A stretch of 64,000 nt of DNA. It comes from an uncultured Eggerthellaceae bacterium. GTDB lineage: Bacteria; Actinomycetota; Coriobacteriia; Coriobacteriales; Eggerthellaceae. Below are positions 7,936 to 16,163 of the stretch, piece after piece. Position 1 is the stretch's first letter. Every line of letters begins with the position of its first letter. The stretch is from NCBI GenBank assembly GCA_934648845.1, contig CAKUFS010000001.1:1-64000 (forward strand). The letters run 5' to 3'. The notes beneath the pieces were generated by a model, which was given only the letters and a program-made list of their open reading frames with translations, made no database searches and had not been told where the DNA came from. Position numbers and translations under genes: made by a program.

Positions 7936-9287
7936 TACGGGCGCAGGTGAATACGAATCAGCAGGCGGAACAGCAGGGGAAAGCGGCGCGCCTTTCGGGG
8001 GCAGCGTTGCCGTTACACCAGGTGGGGAGCGTGAAGTCTCAGCAAGCAGCTGGCCGAAGTGCCGGTGGTTTGCAGCGAACGATCGGATTCTTCCTTTCGT
8101 CGGTGCAGGATATGGGCGGCGCTCAGCGCGTTGCTATCTCGCTGGCTAACCGTTTATGCAATGAATACCGTGTTGTCATTATCGAGCGCATTACTCACGA
8201 ATCTGTTGCGTTTCCCCTGGATGAGCGCGTAAGCGTGGTCTCGCTTGGCAGCACGGCGCAGCGCTTCCGCGAGCAATTCAAGCAGGTGCGCAAACCGCTG
8301 ACCTGCGCTTTGAAAGAGAATCATGTTGACGTGCTGATGGGCATTTGCGTGGAGGAAAGCGCTATGGCGCTGCTTCCGTGCAAAGCGGCAAAAACAAAGC
8401 TCGTGTTTTGCGACCACGGTGCGCTTATCAATCAGCTTGACGACAAGACAACAACGCTTCTGCGCAACGTGTGTGCGCATTTTTGTGATAAAGCGGTAGT
8501 TTTGACCAGCCAATCCGCGCAGGACTACCAGCGCCTTTTGCACATTCCTGCGCGCAAGCTTGAGGTTATCCCGAACTGGGTGTCAAATGAGCTGCTGCGC
8601 GAGGCGCCCTTGTGCGCGGTGGAAGAAAAACGCATTCTGTGGGCGGGGCGCCTTGATCATGAGAAAGGCGTTGACCACTTGTTCGAGATTGCGCGCCGCG
8701 TGATGCCCGCACATCCCGATTGGGTGTGGGATGTATGGGGTGCGGCCGTTCTTGATGAAGAAGGCGGCTTTGACCTGGAAAAACAGCTCATAGAGGCGGG
8801 GCTTTCCAAGCAGATTCGCTTGCGGGGCCGCTACGAGCGCACGCAGGATGTGTTCCCGAATTACGCTATTGCCACGCTTACTTCGTATCGCGAAGGTTTG
8901 CCGGTGTTCCTGCTGGAGGCAATGGCGTATGGCTTGCCGTTGCTCTCGTTTGACGTGGATACCGGTCCTCGCGACTTGATTACGCCCGGCGTGAACGGTT
9001 TTCTGGTTGATTCGTTTGATTGCGACCAGTATGCCGCGCGTTTGGGGCAGCTTATGGACGACGTGCAGCTGCGTCGCGATTTCTCGGCTTCTTCCAAACG
9101 CGCAGCTCAGCGCTTTGGAGAAGATGCGGTGTATCCTCGGTGGACGGCGCTCATCGACGCTTTGTGCCCTGCTGCGATGGGGGCAGGCAACGGCGCGAAG
9201 GGTGCGGATGCCGCAGCTGCAGCAGCTGCCGCGGGCGGCGCCGATTCCGCAACTGCAAGCGCAGCGTCGAAGGGCGGCGAGGCATAA
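7932..9287 (+). CDS. Glycosyltransferase family 4
   Basis: 451 residues with the GT-B pattern: MGGAQRVAISLANRL near the N-terminus, then the C-terminal donor domain with RILWAGRLDHEKGVDHLF and the E-x7-E motif in REGLPVFLLEAMAYGLP (about 320-335). It adds a sugar, probably with retention of configuration, during repeat-unit assembly. The start overlaps the preceding stop (ATGA), and the end overlaps the next start by one base (TAATG), so the three genes are likely translated together. The first 45 and last 40 residues are low-complexity; the end is Ala-rich, as in the neighbouring GT2. Confidence 0.9.
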   Translation: MIRAQVNTNQQAEQQGKAARLSGAALPLHQVGSVKSQQAAGRSAGGLQRTIGFFLSSVQDMGGAQRVAISLANRLCNEYRVVIIERITHESVAFPLDERVSVVSLGSTAQRFREQFKQVRKPLTCALKENHVDVLMGICVEESAMALLPCKAAKTKLVFCDHGALINQLDDKTTTLLRNVCAHFCDKAVVLTSQSAQDYQRLLHIPARKLEVIPNWVSNELLREAPLCAVEEKRILWAGRLDHEKGVDHLFEIARRVMPAHPDWVWDVWGAAVLDEEGGFDLEKQLIEAGLSKQIRLRGRYERTQDVFPNYAIATLTSYREGLPVFLLEAMAYGLPLLSFDVDTGPRDLITPGVNGFLVDSFDCDQYAARLGQLMDDVQLRRDFSASSKRAAQRFGEDAVYPRWTALIDALCPAAMGAGNGAKGADAAAAAAAAGGADSATASAASKGGEA

Positions 9288-10825
9288 TGGGCGAATCGAG
9301 TCGCACCAGCAACACGTTGAAAAACGTGTTTGCGGCGTGGGGCGGTCAGGCGATTTATGCCATTGGATCGTTTGCCGTGCGCGCTGTGCTTATTTCGCAG
9401 CTGGCGCAAGTGTTCGTTGGCTTGGAAAGCTTGTTCTCCAGCATTTTGACGATTCTTTCATTGGCTGACCTGGGCTTTGGCAGCGCTATTGTGTTCGCGC
9501 TGTACGAACCGCTGGCGAAGGGCGACAAAGAATCGGTCAAATCGCTTATGCGCCTGTTCAAGCGCGTGTACATCACCATTGGTATTGTCATTATCATTTT
9601 AGGTGCAGCTCTTACGCCCAATATCCGCATGCTCTTAGGTCCGGATTGCCCCGATATCCCCATGATTCAGGCGTACTTCTTCTGCTTCGTGCTGAACACG
9701 GGCGTGTCGTATTTCTTCTCGTACCGTGGTTCGCTGCTTATGGCCGACCAGAAGAGCTACGTGGTGTATCTAATCACGTACGCTTTCCAGATTGTCATGT
9801 GTGTGGCGCAAATCTGTGTGCTGCTACTCACGCAGGAATACTTGTATTTCCTGATTTGCATGGTAAGCAGCACGTTGCTGCAAAACATCGTGATTGCGTA
9901 CGTGTCGGGCAAGCGGTATCCGTACCTGAAGGAGAAGGACGTCAAGCCTATTGACAAGGCCGTTCTGCACGATGTGAAGCAAAACATCGTGGGTCTGTTC
10001 ATGCATAAGATTGCGGGCGCGTGCTCTACGCCGGCCAGCAACTTGATTATCACGAATGTCGTTGGCATTGGCGTGACCTCGCTGTATGGTAACTATTTGA
10101 TGATTGTAAACGCGCTTACGCAGGTGCTTACGAAGGTGTTCGATTCGCTTATCGCCAGCGTGGGCAACTTGGGCGTAACGGAATCGAAAGAGCGCCAAAA
10201 CGAGGTATTCCGCACCACGTTTTTCGTCAACGGCATGCTCTACATGATCATATCCTGCGGGTTTGTGTGCGCGGTGGACCCCTTCATCGATTTCCTGGCG
10301 GGACCCGATTGGCGTTTGGAGCCCATCACGGTGTTTTTGGTGGTGTTCCTGTTCTACGTGAAGGGCATGCGCGATGCCGCCCTTTCGTTTACGAGCGCGT
10401 ATGGCCTGTTTTGGAAGACGAAATGGAAGGCCGTGCTGGAAGCGGTGTTCTTGCCGCTGCTTTCGTTGGCGCTTGCGTTCCCATTCGGCCTGAACGGCGT
10501 GCTGATTGGCTGCGCTATTTCGTCGCTGGGCATCTCCACCATCTACGAGGGCTGGGCGGTGTACAAGTTTGGCTTGGAGCGCCCGCTGCGTGAGTATTTG
10601 TTCCTGTTCACGAAGTATCTGCTGATCAACACGGTGACCATGGCGGTGCTGCTGTTCCTGTGCGAGCTGGTGCCGCTGGGTGGGCTGCTCGGATTCTTCG
10701 TGAAGGGTGCGTTTGGTGTGGCGGTTTCCGCGGCGCTGTGGATGCTTTTGTACCGTAAGACGCGCGAATGGGATGAATGCCGCGGCATTTTCGACCGTAT
10801 TCTGTCCAAATTGAAGCGCAAATGA
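9287..10825 (+). CDS. Wzx-type polysaccharide flippase (MOP superfamily)
   Basis: 512 residues with 12-14 hydrophobic segments along the whole length, matching RfbX/Wzx lipid-linked oligosaccharide translocases. The N-terminal ADLGFGSAIVFALYEPLAKGD is characteristic of the family (Gly-rich loop after the second helix). It moves undecaprenyl-linked repeat units across the membrane before polymerisation. The ATG overlaps the stop of the GT4 gene. The stop codon TGA (10823-10825) is the first three bases of a family A repeat arm. Confidence 0.85.
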   Translation: MGESSRTSNTLKNVFAAWGGQAIYAIGSFAVRAVLISQLAQVFVGLESLFSSILTILSLADLGFGSAIVFALYEPLAKGDKESVKSLMRLFKRVYITIGIVIIILGAALTPNIRMLLGPDCPDIPMIQAYFFCFVLNTGVSYFFSYRGSLLMADQKSYVVYLITYAFQIVMCVAQICVLLLTQEYLYFLICMVSSTLLQNIVIAYVSGKRYPYLKEKDVKPIDKAVLHDVKQNIVGLFMHKIAGACSTPASNLIITNVVGIGVTSLYGNYLMIVNALTQVLTKVFDSLIASVGNLGVTESKERQNEVFRTTFFVNGMLYMIISCGFVCAVDPFIDFLAGPDWRLEPITVFLVVFLFYVKGMRDAALSFTSAYGLFWKTKWKAVLEAVFLPLLSLALAFPFGLNGVLIGCAISSLGISTIYEGWAVYKFGLERPLREYLFLFTKYLLINTVTMAVLLFLCELVPLGGLLGFFVKGAFGVAVSAALWMLLYRKTREWDECRGIFDRILSKLKRK

Positions 10826-10853
10826 TGACAAATTACTCCACCTTTTGTCATCA
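10823..10853 (+). repeat. Solo arm of repeat family A, overlapping the wzx stop codon
   Basis: 31 bp matching the arm at 462-492 at 28 positions. The differences are informative: TGTTGAC is TGATGAC on the left and GTCAACA is GTCATCA on the right, so the stem pair changes from T-A to A-T and pairing is kept. The third change is in the loop (ACCCC to ACTCC). TTTT follows, so it could also act as a weak transcription terminator. Confidence 0.8.
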
Positions 10854-10987
10854 TTTTGCGACGCGGGTTTGTTGGGACGCGCGCGGTTCGGAAGCGAAAG
10901 TTGGGTGAAGCTACGGCAGCGCGAAGGCGCGAAGGCGCAAACGCTGAACGCGTTGCGCAGGTACATGAAATAGAGGCGATAGAAAGA

Positions 10988-11866
10988 ATGGATATGGCTT
11001 CTGAAAAAGAATACCTTACCGATGAGCAGGTAAAACAATGTCAACTTCGTATGCTTGACGTAATGGATGAGTTCTGCGAAGCGCATGATTTGACATATTG
11101 GCTGGCGTACGGCTCGCTTATTGGGGCGGTGCGTCATCAGGGCTTTATCCCGTGGGATGACGATCTGGATTTGGCTATGCCGCTTGCAAGCTATAAGCGC
11201 TTTTTGGAGTTGGCGGCTTCCCCTGAAGGGCAAGAATTCTTCGCAGCACGCAACATGCGCATAGCTGATGATGCCGTGCCGCCCGCGATTCCGTATCACC
11301 AGACGTTCGCGAAACTCTACGACACGCGTACGTGCGCGAGCAAGGGCATTTTGGCATACGAGCGCGAAGATTTCGTGGAGTGCGTGTTTGTGGATATCTT
11401 CCCCGTGCTGGGCTTGGCGGGTGCGCCGGATGAGGACGCCAAACTGCACGAGCTGGATCGCCTGTACGCGAATCTGCGCTACGCCAGCGAGGACTTTTTT
11501 GCCGCCATTAAAACAGAAGGAAAGAAACGCCTGGTGAAACGCCTGTTTGGATACCTTCCCGCTCGTGCGAAGGGGTACAAGCACTGGTTGCGTGCGTTCA
11601 ACGAGCTACGCAACACGTTCCCCGATGCACTTGAATGTGAAGTATGGACTGTTCCCGATAGCGATCCTACGCGATATCGCATGGGCAAGAATGTAGCTAC
11701 CATGCGCTTGCCGTTTGAGGGACGCATGTCTCCCGCGCCCGAAGATTACGATACGTTCCTGCGCAGCTATTACGGCGATTATATGCTGCTTCCGCCCGAA
11801 GAAGAGCGTGTGCCTTCTCACGCGCAAGGTTTTTGGTGGGTTGATGGCGCGGAACATTCGGAGTAA
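10988..11866 (+). CDS. LicD-family phosphotransferase
   Basis: 292 residues. The N-terminal half has the family signature LAYGSLIGAVRHQGFIPWDD followed by DLDLAMP (nucleotidyltransferase-type Asp cluster). The C-terminal half has LPFEGRMSPAPEDYDTFL, then YGDYMLLPPEEERVPSH. LicD proteins add phosphocholine or similar phospho-alcohols from CDP-donors to glycans. The ATG at 10988 is chosen because the protein pattern begins soon after it; the upstream AGAAAG is a poor ribosome site, and ATG 10994 is also possible. It lies between the flippase and a second LicD gene. Confidence 0.87.
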   Translation: MDMASEKEYLTDEQVKQCQLRMLDVMDEFCEAHDLTYWLAYGSLIGAVRHQGFIPWDDDLDLAMPLASYKRFLELAASPEGQEFFAARNMRIADDAVPPAIPYHQTFAKLYDTRTCASKGILAYEREDFVECVFVDIFPVLGLAGAPDEDAKLHELDRLYANLRYASEDFFAAIKTEGKKRLVKRLFGYLPARAKGYKHWLRAFNELRNTFPDALECEVWTVPDSDPTRYRMGKNVATMRLPFEGRMSPAPEDYDTFLRSYYGDYMLLPPEEERVPSHAQGFWWVDGAEHSE

Positions 11867-11946
11867 GCGCGATTTCGGCCGCAGCGCAAAGTACGGTGTA
11901 GCTGCGGGTATCTGGTATGGGGTACTGGTACGGAAAAGGACAAGCA

Positions 11947-12804
11947 ATGGCAGAAGAATTAACAGCACTGCGTAAATATCAGCTGGTAGAGCTAAGGATT
12001 TTCAAGGAATTCATGCGCGTATGCGAAGAGCATGACCTGAACTGGTGCATTGGTTGGGGCACGCTTTTGGGCGCCGTTCGCCATAAAGGTTTTATTCCCT
12101 GGGATGATGACATTGATGTATGCATGCCCGTTGACGATTATCTAAAGTTTCGCGAGGTATGCCACCAGGGCGCACTGGGCGATGAATATTACTTCCAGTG
12201 CCACGCCGATAACGTGCATGATTTGATTTACTGGCAGCGCATCGGGCTGAAGAACACTACGTCGTTGCCGCGCGATTATCGCGATGTGCCTGGTATGTGG
12301 GGCATTTGCATTGATATTTTCCCGTTGGCACCGGCTCCCGCACGCGAGAACGAGGCGGAATCCAAGAAGTTCCGCGCGGCAGAAAAGCGCATGGATCAGC
12401 TGGCAAGCCGTTATTATTACAAGAAGGAAGCCCAGCTCAAAGGTGGGTTGCGCAGACTGTACTGCAAGTTTATGTCCCGTGGTTCCGATGAAGCGCATAT
12501 GAAGGAATGGGCGGCCTTTGAGCATAAGTTCCTCATGGGCCAGGGCTATGAGCATGATACGTGCTTCTCTGCAAGCCCTGGCCAAATCACGGCAGCGCCT
12601 TTTGCCGAGACCATCGAGATTCCGTTCGAAGACGTTATGGCAAAGGCTCCCAAAGATTACGATCGCGTTCTTACCGAGATGTACGGTGCTGACTATATGG
12701 AGCTTCCGCCTGAGGAAAAGCGCGTGTGCCACAGCGGTGGCGAATCGACCGATACGATGATCGTCTCGCTTACCGAGCCGTGGACGAAATTCATGACTTG
12801 CTAA
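11947..12804 (+). CDS. LicD-family phosphotransferase
   Basis: 285 residues with an intact LicD signature: IGWGTLLGAVRHKGFIPWDD, then DIDVCMP; later IEIPFEDVMAKAPKDYDRVL and YGADYMELPPEEKRVCHS. AAAGGA precedes the ATG. It is the last gene of the locus and is followed by a strong hairpin. It is only distantly similar to its neighbour LicD, so the two probably use different acceptors or donors rather than being a recent duplication. The substrate is unknown. Confidence 0.88.
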   Translation: MAEELTALRKYQLVELRIFKEFMRVCEEHDLNWCIGWGTLLGAVRHKGFIPWDDDIDVCMPVDDYLKFREVCHQGALGDEYYFQCHADNVHDLIYWQRIGLKNTTSLPRDYRDVPGMWGICIDIFPLAPAPARENEAESKKFRAAEKRMDQLASRYYYKKEAQLKGGLRRLYCKFMSRGSDEAHMKEWAAFEHKFLMGQGYEHDTCFSASPGQITAAPFAETIEIPFEDVMAKAPKDYDRVLTEMYGADYMELPPEEKRVCHSGGESTDTMIVSLTEPWTKFMTC

Positions 12805-12853
12805 TATGGGAAAGCGTGAAAAAGTGACGGGGTCTTTTTAACCCTATTGAATA

Positions 12854-12901
12854 AGGGGCTGGTAGCGAAGGGTGTTTGCAACCCTTTTGCCACCAGCCCC
12901 T
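12854..12901. terminator. Hairpin closing the polysaccharide locus
   Basis: AGGGGCTGGT (12854-12863) pairs perfectly with ACCAGCCCCT (12892-12901), with an inner GGGT/ACCC pairing. There is no clean T-run, but it sits between convergent genes and is the best candidate for stopping transcription from either side. Confidence 0.6.
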
Positions 12902-12920
12902 CGTTGTGCTTGCAGCCAAA

Positions 12921-13042
12921 TTGCCGACCATGGGAAGGCATTCACCTCACGACTCCGCTTGGATAATGCTTCCTTGCGTTTTGAGGCTCGCTCAACTTAT
13001 CCAAAGCGTCGCAGTTCGGTTCAACCTTCCCATGGTTGGCAA
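12921..13042. repeat. Paired inverted-repeat element, family D
   Basis: Two 46-bp arms (12921-12966 and 12997-13042) in inverted orientation around a 30-bp centre. Each arm consists of an 18-bp block (TTGCC-R-ACCATGGGAAGG, one difference between arms), exactly 20 variable bases, then TTGGATAA. Conservation of both blocks and of the spacing, with divergence between them, argues for a structured element rather than chance. It lies between the convergent licD and cadA-type genes. Confidence 0.75.
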
Positions 13043-13067
13043 TCCGCGATACTGCCCGAGCGGAAAC

Positions 13068-15041
13068 CTATCGCACCGCGTCTTTCGTGTTCATGCAACG
13101 CATTGCGTTCAGAATGGCCAAAATGGCAACGCCTACATCTGCGAAAACAGCCATCCACATGTTTGCTATGCCTACCGCGGCAAGCACCAGCACAAGCAGT
13201 TTCACGCCTAAGGCGAACACGATGTTCTGGCGTGCGATGCGCATAGTCTTGCGGGCTATGAGAATGCCGGCGCTGATTTTCGAGGGTTTGTCGTCCATGA
13301 GTACCACATCGGCTGCTTCAATGGCGGCATCGGACCCCAGCGCTCCCATGGCAATGCCCACATCGGCGCGCGTAAGCACGGGCGCATCGTTGATGCCGTC
13401 TCCCACGAACGCAACTTTCGCTCCGTTGACCTGCGCTTCCAGGATTCGTTCGAATTCCTCGACTTTATCTTGGGGAAGAAGTTGCGCATGCACGGCGTCA
13501 AGGTGCAAGCGAGAGGCAATGTCGTTTGCAACCTCTTCGCGATCGCCCGTAAGCATAACGCAGCGTTTAACGCCGGCTGCGTGAAGACGTGTGATGGCGT
13601 CCGCAGCATCGGGTTTAAGGGCGTCGGAGATAACAATCGAACCCAGGAACCGGCCTTCTTGCGCCACGTAAATAACGGTGCCAACTTCGGTGCAGGACTG
13701 GAAAGAAATGCCTTCCGCTGTCATGAGCTTATCGTTTCCGGCAAGCGTTACCTTGCCGTCCACCAGCGCTTTTACGCCATGACCGCCCATCTCTTCTGCC
13801 TGGGCAATGCGGCTGCGATCGATTTCGCGCAGGGTGTCGTTGGTTCTGCCGGCATTGCTGTCGCTGTTGCTTACGGTTCCGTTGCAATAGGCCGTGCGCA
13901 CCGATTGGGCAATGGGATGATCGGAATACGATTCCACGGCCGCGGCGGCTTCCAGCAGTTGGCTCTCCGAAACGCCCTGCGCAGGGTGCAGCACTGTGAC
14001 CTGAAACGTTCCGGTTGTGAGCGTTCCCGTTTTGTCGAACACCACGGTATCTACCTGGGCAAGCGCTTCAAGGTAATTGCCGCCCTTCACCAAAATGCCG
14101 TGGCGCGATGCCCCGCCAATGCCACCGAAAAACGACAGCGGCACGCTAATGACCAGGGCGCAGGGGCACGATACAACAAGGAACGTCAGTGCGCGCTCGA
14201 CCCAGGTGGCCCAGGTACCGCCTGCAAAGAGCGGAGGCAGCAACGCCAGCGCCAAGGCGCTCAACGTAACGATGGGCGTGTAAACGCGCGCGAAACGCGT
14301 GATGAAATTCTCGGTGCGCGCTTTCTTATCCGAGGCGTTTTCCACCAGCTCAAGGATGCGTTGCACGGTTGATTCGCCGTAAGACTTTGTAACCGTTATG
14401 CGCAAAACGCCGTTCAGGTTCACGCATCCGCTGATAACATCGTCGTTCTCGCACACGCGGCGGGGAAGCGATTCGCCCGTGAGCGCGGACGTATCCAAAT
14501 CGCTCGAACCTTCGAGAACCGTTCCGTCCAAAGGAACGCGCTCGCCTGGTTTTACCACAATCACGTCTCCTACGGCAACGTCATCGGGGTCAACTTCTTC
14601 CAGCTGGCCATCGCGCTCGACATTCGCGAATTCCGGCGCAATATCCATCATGTCGGAAATGCTCTTGCGGCTCTTAGAAACGGCGTAACTCTGAAATAGC
14701 TCTCCCACTTGGTAAAACAGCATAACAGCGGCGCCTTCTGCCATATGGGGATCACCTTCGGGGAAGGCGACTAAAGCGAATGCACCCGCCGTTGCAATGG
14801 TCATGAGCAAGCATTCATCGAACGGCTGCCGATGCACGATTCCCAGGATCGCTTTGCGCAGCACATCGTAGCCAGCAATAAGATAGGGAACTAAAAACAG
14901 CGCGAATTCAACAACAATGGCGGTCTGTTTGCTGCCTGTCCACGTTTCAAGAGGTGCGAACTCGCAAAACGCGAAGACAATAGCGAACAGGCATAATGCA
15001 ACAATAATACGGTTTCGCCATTTTTTCTGCTTCTTATTCAA
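13068..15041 (-). CDS. cadA: P1B-type Zn/Cd/Pb-exporting ATPase
   Basis: 657 residues. Motifs in order: TGES (188-191, actuator domain), CPC in VVSCPCALV (292-294, ion path in the membrane), DKTGT (336-340, phosphorylated Asp), DHPIA (nucleotide domain) and GDGINDAP (hinge). CPC with this overall layout fits divalent soft-metal exporters (Zn, Cd, Pb) rather than copper pumps. There is no N-terminal metal-binding domain; that domain is a separate gene just upstream (15203-15421). The start codon is TTG, supported by AAGGAG about 9 bases upstream. It is the last gene of the operon controlled by the ArsR-type sensor at 15505-15930. Confidence 0.9.
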   Translation of the reverse strand: MNKKQKKWRNRIIVALCLFAIVFAFCEFAPLETWTGSKQTAIVVEFALFLVPYLIAGYDVLRKAILGIVHRQPFDECLLMTIATAGAFALVAFPEGDPHMAEGAAVMLFYQVGELFQSYAVSKSRKSISDMMDIAPEFANVERDGQLEEVDPDDVAVGDVIVVKPGERVPLDGTVLEGSSDLDTSALTGESLPRRVCENDDVISGCVNLNGVLRITVTKSYGESTVQRILELVENASDKKARTENFITRFARVYTPIVTLSALALALLPPLFAGGTWATWVERALTFLVVSCPCALVISVPLSFFGGIGGASRHGILVKGGNYLEALAQVDTVVFDKTGTLTTGTFQVTVLHPAQGVSESQLLEAAAAVESYSDHPIAQSVRTAYCNGTVSNSDSNAGRTNDTLREIDRSRIAQAEEMGGHGVKALVDGKVTLAGNDKLMTAEGISFQSCTEVGTVIYVAQEGRFLGSIVISDALKPDAADAITRLHAAGVKRCVMLTGDREEVANDIASRLHLDAVHAQLLPQDKVEEFERILEAQVNGAKVAFVGDGINDAPVLTRADVGIAMGALGSDAAIEAADVVLMDDKPSKISAGILIARKTMRIARQNIVFALGVKLLVLVLAAVGIANMWMAVFADVGVAILAILNAMRCMNTKDAVR

Positions 15042-15202
15042 AGTTGGTTCTCCTTGAGGATCGGCGTGCGGTTGGTTTGGGGCCAGCTATTGGGAGTGCG
15101 TCATGGGCGCAGCAAGGTAGTGCTAGCCGCGTAAGAGGGTTTCGTGTCTTGAAAAGACAACATTCAGCTAGGATGGCTAAACCGAATGTTGCCAGAGCTG
15201 TT

Positions 15203-15421
15203 TTAGCGTACGATATCGCAGTCGGGCTCGATTTTGTGGCAGATGCGCTGTGCCTCGTCCATGATGGCGTTGAAACGCTCGTCGCTTGCTTCGATGGTGA
15301 GTTTCTGCGCCATGAAGTTCACTTTTGCACTCACAACGCCTTCGATTTTCTTGATGGCGTCTTCCATTTTTGCGCCGCAGTTTGCGCAGCCCAGCTCGTC
15401 AAGTTTGAACGTCTTTTTCAT
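15203..15421 (-). CDS. Heavy-metal-associated (HMA) domain protein, metal chaperone
   Basis: 72 residues forming a single HMA ferredoxin-like domain with the metal-binding CANC motif (GCANCGAKMEDAIKKIEGV). The ribosome site AAGGAG is well placed. It probably binds the metal and hands it to the ATPase downstream, standing in for the N-terminal HMA domain that the ATPase lacks. A small imperfect hairpin (CAACATTC/GAATGTTG, about 15158-15191) lies between this gene and the ATPase and could adjust relative expression. Confidence 0.85.
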   Translation of the reverse strand: MKKTFKLDELGCANCGAKMEDAIKKIEGVVSAKVNFMAQKLTIEASDERFNAIMDEAQRICHKIEPDCDIVR

Positions 15422-15504
15422 GATTGTGCTCCTTTGTATCTATGGGACTGCTGTCCCTGTTCAGTGATGCCGTTTGATGTTATGCGCCGTTATGCCGGCA
15501 TTTA

Positions 15505-15930
15505 TTACTCGCAGAGGTGAGTCATGCCTTGGGAAAGCATGGTGTATACGTGATCATCGGAAAGTTCGTAAATCACGTTTTTCCCGTCGCGGCGGAATTT
15601 CACCAAGTGTGCTTGCTTCAAGATGCGCAGCTGGTGCGATACGGCGCTTTGCGTTGCGCAGACGGTTTCTGCAATGTCTGCTACGCAAAGTTGCTTTCCC
15701 ATTAGGCAATAAAGGATTTTTATGCGCGTGGTATCGGCGAAAACCTTGAACAAGTCTGCTAAGTCGTACAGGATTTCCTCGTCGGGAAAGGTGTCTGCTT
15801 CGGTGTCGATAGGCGTGCTTGAGCAGGTGCAGCAACTTGTTGCTGCTGCGATTTCCGATGCGGCGACATCGGCGGTAGCATCTTCGACGGAAGCTCCTTC
15901 GTGTTCGTGCGCTCTTCTCTTGTCGCTCAT
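15505..15930 (-). CDS. ArsR/SmtB-family metal-sensing repressor
   Basis: 141 residues, winged helix with TQSAVSHQLRILKQAHLV as the recognition helix region. Two classic metal sites are visible. Cys33, Cys34 and Cys36 (SCCTC) with Cys82 in QLCVADIA resemble the alpha3N thiolate site of CadC. D125-x-H127-x10-H138-xx-E141 exactly matches the spacing of the alpha5 zinc site of SmtB. A His/Glu segment (HEHE) lies near the N-terminus. The ATG at 15930 is preferred; the frame can extend to 15948, but that start would lie inside the operator. It is expected to repress its own operon and release DNA on binding Zn or Cd/Pb. Confidence 0.9.
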   Translation of the reverse strand: MSDKRRAHEHEGASVEDATADVAASEIAAATSCCTCSSTPIDTEADTFPDEEILYDLADLFKVFADTTRIKILYCLMGKQLCVADIAETVCATQSAVSHQLRILKQAHLVKFRRDGKNVIYELSDDHVYTMLSQGMTHLCE

Positions 15931-15943
15931 AATGGAACCTTTC

Positions 15944-15969
15944 AACATATGAATTACTGTTCATATGTT
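15944..15969. promoter_or_regulatory. SmtB/CadC-type operator
   Basis: AACATATGAA (15944-15953) and TTCATATGTT (15960-15969) are a perfect 10-bp inverted repeat with a 6-base centre. This matches the known ATATGAA...TTCATAT operator type of ArsR/SmtB zinc and cadmium sensors. It overlaps the -10 box of the operon promoter, so binding should block RNA polymerase. Confidence 0.9.
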
Positions 15970-15992
15970 AATGAAAGCGCATGAAATGTCAA
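15965..15992 (-). promoter_or_regulatory. Promoter of the metal-resistance operon
   Basis: On the minus strand TTGACA (15992-15987) and TAACAT (15970-15965) are separated by 16 bases. The -35 is a perfect consensus, and the -10 lies inside the operator. Confidence 0.8.
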
Positions 15993-16163
15993 GAGAAATT
16001 TTATAATTCATACTCAATTAATAGGAAATAATCGATTATCGGCAGGGACAAAGAGGTCGCCTATTGAAGAATTTGGTGAGCGCAAGAATTGCGCGCAGTT
16101 GCTCATAAGGGCGGCTCTGCGCTTGCTCATAAAGGCGATACTGCAGCGATTTGCAGCCCGTGT

